Below are positions 1 to 7,318 of a stretch of DNA of 21,370 nucleotides, one piece after another. Source of the DNA: an uncultured Phascolarctobacterium sp. GTDB lineage: Bacteria > Bacillota > Negativicutes > Acidaminococcales > Acidaminococcaceae. The position numbers and the translations under genes were made by a program. The stretch is taken from assembly GCA_905200645.1 (NCBI GenBank), contig CAJKLD010000034.1, positions 1-21,370 of the forward strand. The letters run 5' to 3'. The notes beneath the pieces were generated by a model that had not been told where the DNA came from, searched no databases, and worked only from the letters and a program-made list of their open reading frames with translations. Each line of letters begins with the position of its first letter. Position 1 is the stretch's first letter.

Positions 1-27
1 TTAAGGGTTGAAGCTCATATTCTTTGC

Positions 28-114
28 CGCGCTTAGAAAAGCGCGAGATTTCTTGTAACTTCTTTGGCTACAAAGAAGTTAATTTAAAAATGCGCCGACG
101 TTCGCGTGAACGTC
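28..114. repeat. Cluster of three perfect stem-loops
   Basis: Three perfect inverted repeats, each with a 4-base loop, lie within 90 bases. They are cgcgctt/aagcgcg (28-34 and 39-45), an 11-bp stem built on aacttctttg/caaagaagtt (56-66 and 71-81, loop gcta), and gacgttc/gaacgtc (97-103 and 108-114, loop gcgt). None has a proper T-run, so they do not look like ordinary terminators. They may be a dispersed palindromic repeat or the 3' part of a structured RNA whose gene lies left of the window. The function is unknown. Confidence 0.6.
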
Positions 115-425
115 TCAAAAAAATTCTTCAAACCAATAAATCTACGATGTTGTCCATTGCTAATGGAAAAACGGTAAGAAAATTTATGGGTCCTGAATCA
201 GGAGGGAAACAAGTGTTTGTAATATTAAATTAAAAATTTAACGCAAGCGGTAGCCATGTTACTACTGCATACTTTACGTATATCCTAATACTAACGTCAA
301 GGATGAAATTACTAACGTAAATTCTTAGATTGGAGAAGGCCAAGAAAAAATGGAGAGAAAAAATATTAAAAAAAGAGAGGAAAAAAGAACTCTCACTATT
401 ATAATTACCTCGCACCAACGATTTT

Positions 426-466
426 CTCACCCCTTGAAAAAAATTTTTTTTAGGGGGTGAGTTTTT
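426..466 (+). terminator. Rho-independent terminator
   Basis: ctcacccc (426-433) pairs with ggggtgag (454-461). The stem continues through a few pairs, some of them wobble, into an A7/T7 helix. TTTTT follows at 462-466. The stem is about 18 bp with almost no loop, and the T-run indicates plus-strand termination. It would insulate the acpS operon from whatever is transcribed upstream. Confidence 0.75.
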
Positions 467-493
467 GCCTAGAAAAAGGTAATTATATATATA
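465..493 (+). promoter_or_regulatory. Possible promoter for acpS operon
   Basis: TTGCCT (465-470), a 17-base spacer and TATATA (488-493) lie just after the terminator and would give a leader of about 155 bases. A second weak option is TTCCAA (593-598), 17 bases, TATAGT (616-621), much closer to the start codon. The sequence alone does not decide between them. Confidence 0.3.
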
Positions 494-655
494 GGGGGAT
501 AAATTTTTCAGCGGCGTATTGCGGAGAAAAGATTGGCGGGGTCAGGTATTTTTGTGAAAAAAATTCAAAACATCAAATTTCTAAAAGGATTTTTCCAACC
601 AGTGCAAGAATAAAATATAGTTAACATAATTAAAAATACCGTAAGGAGGAGAACT

Positions 656-1033
656 ATGCTGCTGGGTATTGGCTGTGATATAATCGAGATTAGCAGGATA
701 AAGCATGCTGTGCAAAAAGAAGCTTTTAGAGAGCGAGTTTTTGCGCCGGCGGAAATTGCCTACTGCACCGGACGCGGGCAGCAGGCTGCGGCAAGCTTTG
801 CCGCTCGCTTTGCCGCCAAGGAGGCGGTATTGAAAGCCTTGGGCACGGGGCTGCGCGGCGGTTCTCTGACGGAAATTGTGGTTACTAACGATGAATTGGG
901 CAAGCCAGGGGTGACGCTGTCCGGTTACCATTTGGCTTTAGCGCGTAAGCTGGGAGTAAAAAATATACAAATTAGCATGAGCCACAGCAAAGAACTGGCC
1001 ATGGCGTATGTAGTAATGGAGGATGAAAAATGA
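656..1033 (+). CDS. acpS: Holo-[acyl-carrier-protein] synthase
   Basis: AcpS transfers 4'-phosphopantetheine from coenzyme A to the serine of acyl carrier protein, activating it for fatty acid synthesis in the cytosol. The 125-residue product has the usual length and both family signatures. These are GIGCDIIEI near the N-terminus with the metal-binding Asp8, and RFAAKEAVLKALGTG around residues 51-65 with the metal-binding Glu56; a conserved SMSHS stretch lies near the C-terminus. The ATG is set by a near-perfect ribosome-binding site, aaggagga at 643-650, five bases upstream. The stop codon overlaps the start of nnr as ATGA, so the two are translationally coupled. The acpS-nnr pairing is common in bacteria. 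Confidence 0.96.
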   Translation: MLLGIGCDIIEISRIKHAVQKEAFRERVFAPAEIAYCTGRGQQAAASFAARFAAKEAVLKALGTGLRGGSLTEIVVTNDELGKPGVTLSGYHLALARKLGVKNIQISMSHSKELAMAYVVMEDEK

Positions 1034-2637
1034 AGCTGGTTACAGGATGCGAGATGAAAGAAATAGATAAGCAGGCGGTAGAAAAATACGGCGTGCCGGA
1101 TATGCTTTTGATGGACGCGGCAGCGAAGCAGGTTGCGGACGCGGTAGTCAAATTTTTAAAAGCAAAGGCTTTGTTTAAGTCCGGCGTAAGGGTTACCGTT
1201 TTTTGCGGCGGTGGCAATAACGGCGGCGACGGCTTCGGCGCTGCCCGTTGGCTGCTTGCTTACGGCGTGCAGGTAAAATTATTTTTTGTCGGCGCGGATT
1301 TGGCTAAGGTGAAGGGCTCCGCTGCTGCCGAAATGCTGATGTATACTAAAGCGGGCGGACGCATTGCCAAGCTGCAAAGCGAGGAGGAATGGCTTGCTGC
1401 AGAATTGGCGGCGGAGCGTTCGGCCGTGCTGGTAGACGCCGTTTTGGGTACCGGCTTTACGGGCGAGCTGCGCGCTGATGCTAGCAAGGCCTGCCGGTTG
1501 ATGAATGCGGCGGCAAAGCCCGTCATCGCCGTGGATATTCCCAGCGGCGTCAACGCTGACGACGGCTCTGCCTGCGAGGATGCGGTGCGCGCTGATGTGA
1601 CCGTTACCATGGCATTACCTAAAACGGGTCTGTGCCTGTATCCGGGCAGGGAATTGGCAGGACGCGTGCAGGTAGCGGCTATCGGAATGCCGGAAAAATT
1701 ATTGGCAGAATATCCCGGTCATAAATATAGAATTACGGCGCAGATGGTGCAGGCGCTGCTGCCCTTGCGCGCTACCGACGCTCACAAGGGCGATGCGGGA
1801 CGCGTGCTGATTTGTGCAGGCAGTCCGGGCTATACCGGCGCGGCGGCGCTGTGCGGACGGGCGGCAGTAAAAGCTGGCGCCGGTTTGGTTTCGCTCTTAA
1901 CGCCTTTAAGCAGCCGAGAGGTTTTGGCTGTGAAGCTGACGGAGGTTATGGTGCACGGACTTTTAGAGCGGATGCCAGGCGTTTTGGGCAGCGCAGCCGT
2001 AAACGACGTGCTGCAAAGAGCTGCTAATTCCGACGTTTTGGCTGTCGGCCCCGGTTTAGGCGTATCCGACAGCACGCAGCAGGCAGTGCGCGATATTTTG
2101 CAGAAAACGGAAATTCCCGTAATTATTGACGCCGATGCCTTAACTGCGCTGAAGGATAATACGGTCATGCTGGCGAAAATGCAGGCGCCCAAAGTTTTGA
2201 CGCCGCATCCCGGCGAGATGGCACGCTTAACAGGTTTATCCGTGGAGGAAATCAATAGAAATAGAATTAGCGTAGCTGCTAAATATGCTAAGGAATGGCA
2301 GGCAGTGGTATTATTAAAGGGCGCGCCTACGGTTATCGGCTGTCCTGACGGCACAATTTATGTGAACAGCACCGGCAGCAGCGCGTTGGCAACCGGCGGC
2401 AGCGGCGACGTTTTGACGGGAATTATTGCCGCTTTGGCGGCGCAGGGAATTTCCTTGCAGGAAGCTGCTGTCTGCGGCGTTTATCTGCACGGACTGGCAG
2501 GCAGCCTGGCTTGCGGCAGCGTAGGCTTGGCGGCAGGCGAAATAGCAGATTTTTTGGCAGCGGCCAGAAGTCAAACAGAAAAAGACGCTGCGGAGGCATC
2601 AGTTAATTGCACCGGCGGAGTAATCGTGTTAAAATAA
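1030..2637 (+). CDS. nnr: Bifunctional NAD(P)H-hydrate epimerase / ADP-dependent dehydratase
   Basis: This metabolite-repair enzyme restores NAD(P)H damaged by hydration. The N-terminal YjeF-N domain (about residues 1-220) epimerises R- and S-NAD(P)HX and carries GGGNNGGDGFGAAR at 60-73. The C-terminal ribokinase-like domain (about 235-512) dehydrates S-NAD(P)HX using ADP; it has TPHPGEMARL at 391-400 and TGGSGDVLTG at 455-464, where the Asp of GSGD is the expected catalytic base. The 535-residue length suits the fused form, with a tail of about 20 residues that I do not recognise. The ATG overlaps the acpS stop by four bases. No terminator is visible before the next gene; a small hairpin, aacca-ttgc-tggtt, sits near 2653-2668. 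Confidence 0.95.
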   Translation: MKLVTGCEMKEIDKQAVEKYGVPDMLLMDAAAKQVADAVVKFLKAKALFKSGVRVTVFCGGGNNGGDGFGAARWLLAYGVQVKLFFVGADLAKVKGSAAAEMLMYTKAGGRIAKLQSEEEWLAAELAAERSAVLVDAVLGTGFTGELRADASKACRLMNAAAKPVIAVDIPSGVNADDGSACEDAVRADVTVTMALPKTGLCLYPGRELAGRVQVAAIGMPEKLLAEYPGHKYRITAQMVQALLPLRATDAHKGDAGRVLICAGSPGYTGAAALCGRAAVKAGAGLVSLLTPLSSREVLAVKLTEVMVHGLLERMPGVLGSAAVNDVLQRAANSDVLAVGPGLGVSDSTQQAVRDILQKTEIPVIIDADALTALKDNTVMLAKMQAPKVLTPHPGEMARLTGLSVEEINRNRISVAAKYAKEWQAVVLLKGAPTVIGCPDGTIYVNSTGSSALATGGSGDVLTGIIAALAAQGISLQEAAVCGVYLHGLAGSLACGSVGLAAGEIADFLAAARSQTEKDAAEASVNCTGGVIVLK

Positions 2638-2690
2638 AATATTAGATTATTTCAACCATTGCTGGTTAAAAATAAAATTTTGGAGAAGAG

Positions 2691-3974
2691 GTGGCCTTAG
2701 TGCGTAAAATATTTCTGTTAACGCTGGCAGCTTGTATGCTGTTATTTACGTCAGTGGTACAGGCAGCGCAGATAACAGATGTAAAATGGGGCGTGGACAA
2801 AAGCAATGTTCTGCGCTTAGTCGTAGATATTACCGATTCCGCAGGCTATGCTGTGGAGTGCAGCAGTTCTGCCTTAAAGCTGACAGTTAATGCCAACGCG
2901 GCGGGACACGTACCCAAAACGAAAGCTATCAGAAGCACCGTAGCGGATAAATTGCAGGTGATAGATAAAAGCAATTGTACGGAAGTGCATGTGCATTTAA
3001 CTAAGCGGATAGAAAGCAGCGATTATAAATCTTTTGTTTTGAAGAAGGACCCCCAAACAGGTCGTCCCTTTAGAGTAGTAGTGGATATTTTGGCGGATAA
3101 GAAAGAGCCTGCTAAATCGGCGGCTGAGGGAACTGCTGTTACCACAAAAAATACTGTGAGCAACAAGCCCGTTGTCAGTTCCCAACCTGTGAAAAGCACT
3201 GCTGCTTCTGTAGCAAGCAAAAATAAATCTGCAACCGTTAATAAGCCTACGGTTAGTACCAAAAAGAAAACCAAAATAGCCAAGGAAGAAGGCAAAAATA
3301 ATAAAAAGAATAGTGAAAAAGCGGTTGTTAATGATAAAACAACAACAAGCAAAAACAAGGAGCTGCCGGCTTTGAAAAGCAATAGTAAGTTCCGTACAGG
3401 CGGCGGCTTAAAGGGCAAAATAGTTACCCTGGACGCCGGTCATGGCGGCAGCGACCCTGGCGCAGTGGGCGCAGGCGGCACTAAAGAAAAGCACATTACG
3501 CTGGCGATTACCAAGCGCGTGCAGGAGCTTTTGGAAAAAGAAGGCGCCAAGGTGTATATGACCCGTACTACGGATGTGGACGTTTGCGGACCGAATGCCA
3601 GTGACAGGGATGAATTGCAGGCGCGTGTCAACGTGGCGGAAAAAAATAATTCTGATTTGTTTGTCAGCCTGCATATCAATTCTTCGGTGAATAAAAATGT
3701 AGGCGGTTTTTCCAGCTATTATTTCCCCAAAACAGACAACGATTTAAAAATCGCTCAAGCTATTCAGCAAAAGCTGGCTAAAAATTTTGGTGTGGATAAT
3801 TTGGGCGTGCGACAGGCTAATTTTTACGTTATTAAGCGCAGCAGTATGCCTGCAACGCTGCTGGAGCTGTGCTTTATCAGCAATGCTAAAGAGGAAAAGC
3901 TGATGCAGGGCAACTGGTTCCAAAAGAAAGCGGCGCGCATGATTGTTGAGGGTATTAAGGATTATTTTGAGTAG
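2691..3974 (+). CDS. N-acetylmuramoyl-L-alanine amidase with AMIN domain
   Basis: This is a secreted zinc amidase that cleaves the bond between N-acetylmuramic acid and the peptide stem of peptidoglycan. Residues about 4-25 form a signal peptide (basic start, LLTLAACMLLFTSVV core, AQA-type cleavage site). An AMIN-like region, usually envelope targeting, follows at about 28-135. Residues 136-235 are a Lys/Ser/Thr-rich, low-complexity linker. The Amidase_3 domain fills 243-425, with the expected zinc ligands His251 (DAGHGG), Glu266 and His328 (SLHIN) and the catalytic Glu392 (LLELCFISN). The start is ambiguous: GTG at 2691 has ggag six bases upstream, while GTG at 2700 has gaggtg at 2688-2693 with ideal spacing and gives a cleaner signal peptide starting MRKIFLL. 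The role is cell separation or wall turnover; the exact paralogue is not assignable. Confidence 0.9.
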   Translation: MALVRKIFLLTLAACMLLFTSVVQAAQITDVKWGVDKSNVLRLVVDITDSAGYAVECSSSALKLTVNANAAGHVPKTKAIRSTVADKLQVIDKSNCTEVHVHLTKRIESSDYKSFVLKKDPQTGRPFRVVVDILADKKEPAKSAAEGTAVTTKNTVSNKPVVSSQPVKSTAASVASKNKSATVNKPTVSTKKKTKIAKEEGKNNKKNSEKAVVNDKTTTSKNKELPALKSNSKFRTGGGLKGKIVTLDAGHGGSDPGAVGAGGTKEKHITLAITKRVQELLEKEGAKVYMTRTTDVDVCGPNASDRDELQARVNVAEKNNSDLFVSLHINSSVNKNVGGFSSYYFPKTDNDLKIAQAIQQKLAKNFGVDNLGVRQANFYVIKRSSMPATLLELCFISNAKEEKLMQGNWFQKKAARMIVEGIKDYFE

Positions 3975-3993
3975 ACAACGGAGGCAGTATTAT

Positions 3994-4533
3994 ATGAAAA
4001 AAATAATTTTGCTCGTACTGCTTTTGTGTGCAGTAATTATCGGCGGCTGCGGCGAGGATAAAAAGCAACCTAACGGCGTGAACGAGGGCGCTAAGCAGGA
4101 GCAGGTTGTGCAAAAGCAAAGCTTTATCGTCTATCGTGCGGCGGCAGACGGCTCGGAAAAGCTGCTGCCGGAAAAATTTACGGTTGCTGCTAATGGTAAG
4201 GGCATTGCCGAAAATGCTTTAATTGCTTTGGTCAGCACCAAGCCTCAGGACGCGCGCATGGACGACGTAATTCCTATCGGCACCAAGGTTTTGAGTCTGC
4301 GCATTGACGATAAGGGTACGGCTTATGCGGATTTTTCCAAGGAATTGGCGAAAAAGGGACAGGGCTCCTATGGTGAAATGATGCTGTGCTACGCCATTAC
4401 CAACACACTGACGGAATTTCCGCAGATTAAAAGAGTACAAATTTTGATTGAAGGCCAAAAGGTAACTACCATCAGCGGCCACATGGATGTGGAAGATCCC
4501 TTGGAAAGAAATGACAGCCTGTTAGGCAAATAG
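3994..4533 (+). CDS. GerMN-domain lipoprotein
   Basis: The product is a 179-residue lipoprotein with a single GerMN domain, the module found in spore germination protein GerM and in other secreted proteins. The N-terminus MKKIILLVLLLCAVIIGGC is a lipoprotein signal with the lipidated Cys at residue 19, followed by a charged, flexible region. The GerMN core spans roughly residues 55-160, including the run ENALIALVSTKP and the central DDKGTAYADFSKEL stretch. The open frame can be extended to 3943 inside the amidase gene, but ATG 3994 has cggagg at 3980-3985, so I use it. It directly follows the amidase, which suggests an envelope or peptidoglycan role. Sporulation cannot be inferred from the domain alone. 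The molecular function is unknown. Confidence 0.85.
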   Translation: MKKIILLVLLLCAVIIGGCGEDKKQPNGVNEGAKQEQVVQKQSFIVYRAAADGSEKLLPEKFTVAANGKGIAENALIALVSTKPQDARMDDVIPIGTKVLSLRIDDKGTAYADFSKELAKKGQGSYGEMMLCYAITNTLTEFPQIKRVQILIEGQKVTTISGHMDVEDPLERNDSLLGK

Positions 4534-4547
4534 TGGAGATTTGAAGT

Positions 4548-5009
4548 ATGGAAAAATATTTAGCATGCAGTGAGGAAACCGAAGCCTTTGGCAGGCTTTT
4601 GGGCGCTTATTTGCAAAGCGGCGACGTAATCTGTATGAGCGGCGATTTAGGCGCAGGCAAAACTCTGCTTAGCCGCGGCATTGCCACAGCCTTGGGCGTA
4701 ACGGCGGCGGAGGTTACCAGTCCTACCTTTGCCATTATGAATGTGTATCAGGGCAAAAATTTGGAGATACGTCATTTTGATTTGTATCGCTTAAATCGTC
4801 CGGAGGAGCTGGAGGATATTGGCTTTGACGAATACGCCGGCGGCAGCGGCGTGACGCTGATAGAATGGGCGGAGCTTTTTCGCGAGCAGCTGCCGGAGGA
4901 ATATTTGCAGATAGTTTTGCGTCATGAGGGCGGGGGCAGAAAGATTTTGCTCACGGCTCGCGGAGCGCGTTACGTAGCCTTGCTTGAGGAGGTAGAAAAA
5001 AGTTGCTGA
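4548..5009 (+). CDS. tsaE: tRNA t6A biosynthesis ATPase TsaE
   Basis: TsaE is the P-loop ATPase that works with TsaB and TsaD to put the threonylcarbamoyl group on A37 of tRNAs reading ANN codons. The 153-residue product has Walker A GDLGAGKT at 32-39, the TSPTF segment at 57-61, HFDLYR at 76-81 and the EWAE motif at 106-109, all typical of the family. A ggag at 4535-4538, nine bases before the ATG, supports the start. The 3' end overlaps tsaB by seven bases. The cluster tsaE-tsaB-rimI-tsaD is a common bacterial arrangement. TsaC/YwlC, which makes the threonylcarbamoyl-AMP intermediate, is not in the window. Confidence 0.96.
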   Translation: MEKYLACSEETEAFGRLLGAYLQSGDVICMSGDLGAGKTLLSRGIATALGVTAAEVTSPTFAIMNVYQGKNLEIRHFDLYRLNRPEELEDIGFDEYAGGSGVTLIEWAELFREQLPEEYLQIVLRHEGGGRKILLTARGARYVALLEEVEKSC

Positions 5010-5692
5010 CTTTAGCTATTGATACTGCTACTAAGGTCTGCACCGTGGCTTTGTGCCGCGAGCAGGAAATTTTGGCAGAATACACAATAAATATGGGAAT
5101 GACCCACTCCGAGGGACTGCTGCCCCAGCTGGAGCAGCTTTTGCAGCGCACGGGCGTGGAGAAAAAGGAAATAGGTCTGCTGGCAATTAGCATGGGGCCC
5201 GGTTCCTTCACGGGACTGCGCATTGGCCTGGCTACGGCGGAGGCAATGGCGTACAGCTGGCAGTGCTGTCTGCACGGCGTGGATACGCTCAAGGCCTTGG
5301 CGTATAATATTCCTTTGGCAGGCGTAGTTTTGTCGCCGGTTTTAGACGCGCAGAAGGGAAATTTTTATCAGGCGCTCTACGAATGGCGCGAGGGCAAGCT
5401 GGTGGAGCTGGCGCCCGTGGCTGTCGTAAATCGTCAGCAGGCTTTGGAGCGTTTGGCGCTGCAGGGAAAGACTGCGTTGCTTTTGGGCGAATGCGGCCGT
5501 TTGGCGCAGGATTTACCTGAATGGGTTAAGGAAGCGCCCGCCGCTCTGCGGATGCCCAGGGCCGGCAGCGTAGCTTTAGCGGCGTTGGCAGAATTTGACG
5601 CACAGGCGGATAAAAAAATTTTTGGCTTAGAGCCATACTATATTAGAAGATCAGAGGCAGAGGAACTGTGGGAGAAGAAACAGCAACAATAA
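5003..5692 (+). CDS. tsaB: tRNA t6A biosynthesis protein TsaB
   Basis: TsaB is an inactive homologue of TsaD that dimerises with it as the scaffold of the t6A transferase. The 229-residue product starts LTLAIDTAT and has the family segments MGMTHSEGLLPQ (31-42) and SMGPGSFTGLRIGLA (63-77), the latter forming the dimer interface in known structures. The start is TTG, supported by gaggaggt at 4986-4993 nine bases upstream and by the overlap with tsaE. The start of rimI lies 25 bases inside its 3' end. There is no sign of damage. Confidence 0.95.
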   Translation: MLTLAIDTATKVCTVALCREQEILAEYTINMGMTHSEGLLPQLEQLLQRTGVEKKEIGLLAISMGPGSFTGLRIGLATAEAMAYSWQCCLHGVDTLKALAYNIPLAGVVLSPVLDAQKGNFYQALYEWREGKLVELAPVAVVNRQQALERLALQGKTALLLGECGRLAQDLPEWVKEAPAALRMPRAGSVALAALAEFDAQADKKIFGLEPYYIRRSEAEELWEKKQQQ

Positions 5693-6138
5693 ATTTTCGC
5701 TGCATGACGGAGGACGATCTTGCCGCTGTGGTGCAAATTGAAGCCATGTCCTTTTATGATGCGTGGAACGAAAATATGCTGCGAAACGAGCTGAGAAATA
5801 ACTTGACTTATTATCTAGTTATGGAGAGTAGCGGCAAGCTGATAGGCTACGCCGGTTTTTGGCTGGTGGCAGGCGAGGCGCAGATTACGCGGGTAGCTAT
5901 AACAGCGGCAGAACGAGGTCAGGGCTACGGCACACGTTTAACGGCGGCGTTAATAAGCAAGGCTTGGGAGCTGGGCGCGGACGCTATTACTTTGGAAGTA
6001 CGCGAAAGTAATTTGGCGGCGCAAAAGGCTTATTTAACTTGCGGTTTTGCTAACGAAGGGCTTCGTCCGCATTATTATGAGGACAACCACGAAAACGCAG
6101 TGATTATGTGGCTGTATAAAGAGCCGGGAAAAATCTGA
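5668..6138 (+). CDS. rimI: Ribosomal protein S18-alanine N-acetyltransferase
   Basis: RimI is a GNAT-fold enzyme that acetylates the N-terminal alanine of ribosomal protein S18, using acetyl-CoA. The 156-residue product has the acetyl-CoA loop RGQGYG at 83-88 after the beta-4 strand ITRVAI. It also has the RimI-specific C-terminal pattern LEVRESNLAAQKAY followed by GF, RPHYYEDN and ENAVIMW, which separates RimI from general GNATs. The GTG start at 5668 overlaps tsaB by 25 bases and has agagg just upstream. An internal ATG at 5704 has no ribosome-binding site and would remove the first beta strand. It lies within the t6A cluster, as in many Firmicutes. Confidence 0.93.
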   Translation: MGEETATINFRCMTEDDLAAVVQIEAMSFYDAWNENMLRNELRNNLTYYLVMESSGKLIGYAGFWLVAGEAQITRVAITAAERGQGYGTRLTAALISKAWELGADAITLEVRESNLAAQKAYLTCGFANEGLRPHYYEDNHENAVIMWLYKEPGKI

Positions 6139-6151
6139 AGAAGGTGCGCAG

Positions 6152-7171
6152 ATGTGTGAGAAAAAGGATATTTATATATTAGGTATTGAGTCCAGCTGTG
6201 ACGAAACGGCGGCTTCGGTGGTGAAAAACGGACGCGAGGTTTTAAGCAATATTATTTCCTCGCAAATTATTATTCACCGCAAATTTGGCGGCGTAGTGCC
6301 GGAAATTGCTTCGCGCAAGCATATTGAAAATATCATGCCGGTTATTGACGCCGCGCTGCGTGAGGCTGAGGTGACATTGGAAGAAATTGACGCGGTAGCT
6401 GTAACCTACGGCCCCGGCTTGGTGGGCGCGCTGCTGGTGGGACTTTCGGCGGCTAAATCGCTGGCGTGGGCTACAGGCAAAACTTTAATTGGCGTTAATC
6501 ATTTAGAGGGACATGTTTTTGCCAATTTTTTGGCGGACAGCGAGCTGGAGCCGCCTTTTATGGCGCTGGTGGTCAGCGGCGGGCACACGGCTTTGTTAAA
6601 GGTTACGGGCTACAACAGCTTTGAGCTTTTAGGGCAGACCCGCGATGATGCAGCCGGTGAGGCTTTTGATAAAATTGCCCGTGTCATGGGCTTGCCCTAT
6701 CCGGGCGGCCCGGAAATTGAGCGACTGGCGTTAGGCGGTAATGCCCAAGCCATGGCTTTTCCTTTGGCTAAACTGGATAAGCCTTATGAATTCAGCTTCA
6801 GCGGTTTAAAATCCGCCGTTATCAATTATCTGCACAATCAGGAGCAGGCCGGCAGAGCTGTAAATCATGCGGATGTGGCGGCATCCTTTCAAAAGGCAGT
6901 GGTGGACGCTTTAGTCAAGCAGGCGGTGCTGGCTATGCAGGCTACGGGCTACAAAAAAATTGTGTTGGCAGGTGGCGTATCGGCCAACAAAACTTTGCAG
7001 AATACTTTGGCGGCAGCCATGAAAAATATTGGCGCGCAGCTGGTACATCCAACGCCGATTTTGTGCACCGATAATGCTGTAATGATTGCCTGTCGCGGCT
7101 ATTTTATGTATCAGGCTGGTATGAAAAGTCCATTGGATTTGAACGCTGTTCCGTCTTTGAAATTAGGGTAA
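6152..7171 (+). CDS. tsaD: tRNA N6-adenosine threonylcarbamoyltransferase TsaD
   Basis: TsaD transfers the threonylcarbamoyl group to A37 of tRNA and is the catalytic subunit of the TsaBDE complex. The 339-residue, full-length protein has GIESSCDETA at 11-20, the metal-binding pair in NHLEGH (His117 and His121), VSGGHT at 141-146, FSFSGLKSAV (214-223), AGGVSAN (273-279) and the third metal ligand Asp307 in CTDNAVM. A gaaggtg ribosome-binding site precedes the ATG. It ends the plus-strand block that begins at acpS. I see no clear terminator after it; the next 147 bases hold DnaA-box-like repeats. Confidence 0.97.
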   Translation: MCEKKDIYILGIESSCDETAASVVKNGREVLSNIISSQIIIHRKFGGVVPEIASRKHIENIMPVIDAALREAEVTLEEIDAVAVTYGPGLVGALLVGLSAAKSLAWATGKTLIGVNHLEGHVFANFLADSELEPPFMALVVSGGHTALLKVTGYNSFELLGQTRDDAAGEAFDKIARVMGLPYPGGPEIERLALGGNAQAMAFPLAKLDKPYEFSFSGLKSAVINYLHNQEQAGRAVNHADVAASFQKAVVDALVKQAVLAMQATGYKKIVLAGGVSANKTLQNTLAAAMKNIGAQLVHPTPILCTDNAVMIACRGYFMYQAGMKSPLDLNAVPSLKLG

Positions 7172-7197
7172 ACAGATAAGCAAACAGTGTATAACGC

Positions 7198-7279
7198 TGT
7201 GGATAATGTGGATAAACTTCTAAAAGTGCCTAAAAAATCCGCTATTTGAAGTGCATAAGTCTGTGGATAGAGTGGATAA
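7198..7279 (+). promoter_or_regulatory. Cluster of DnaA-box-like 9-mers (two tandem pairs)
   Basis: Two exact copies of TGTGGATAA, the reverse complement of the DnaA box TTATCCACA, abut head to tail at 7198-7206 and 7207-7215. A second abutting pair with one mismatch each follows at 7262-7270 (TGTGGATAG) and 7271-7279 (AGTGGATAA). The two pairs start 64 bases apart, close to six helical turns, and all four boxes share one orientation. Weaker look-alikes sit at 7186-7194 and 7304-7312. The cluster occupies the only gap between tsaD and the histidine kinase gene. DnaA binding is inferred from sequence only. Confidence 0.6.
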
Positions 7280-7318
7280 ATTGGGGGATTATTTGCGGAA
7301 GCCTGTGGAAAGGACAGT

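Larger units (their letters stand above)
1..655. other. Gene-poor left edge, no credible coding region
   Basis: I see no convincing gene here. The only plus-strand open frame of note (24-233, TTG start, 69 codons) runs through three perfect palindromes, has no ribosome-binding site and is rich in Lys and Arg, so I do not call it. The stretch holds a hairpin cluster (28-114), a 9-bp direct repeat (TACTAACGT at 289-297 and 310-318), a purine-rich tract (about 332-389), a strong terminator (426-466) and a possible promoter for the acpS operon (465-493). It is clearly richer in A/T than the coding block that follows. Confidence 0.6.

Noticed and set aside
24..233. A 69-codon Lys/Arg-rich frame beginning with TTG
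   Set aside because: No ribosome-binding site, a rare start, and three perfect palindromes inside the first 90 bases; more likely a chance frame through structured non-coding DNA.
3121..3396. Low-complexity Lys/Ser/Thr stretch in the amidase looked like a possible insertion or repeat expansion
   Set aside because: Such flexible linkers between AMIN and Amidase_3 domains are normal, and no clear repeat unit is visible.
3023..3418. Minus-strand 131-codon hydrophobic frame opposite the amidase linker
   Set aside because: It is the shadow of the Lys-rich linker read in reverse (Lys codons become Phe/Leu), with no ribosome-binding site.
3792..3800. An exact DnaA-box-like TGTGGATAA in the amidase gene
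   Set aside because: It is a single copy inside coding sequence and encodes a normal part of the Amidase_3 domain, so chance is the simplest explanation. It also warns that single boxes are not meaningful.
4219..4482. Minus-strand 87-codon frame opposite the GerMN lipoprotein
   Set aside because: Overlaps a well-supported gene completely and shows no recognisable domain or start signals.
7172..7318. Possible replication origin at the DnaA-box cluster
   Set aside because: No dnaA, dnaN, rpmH or gidA neighbours and no convincing A/T-rich unwinding region; a regulatory or titration site fits better.
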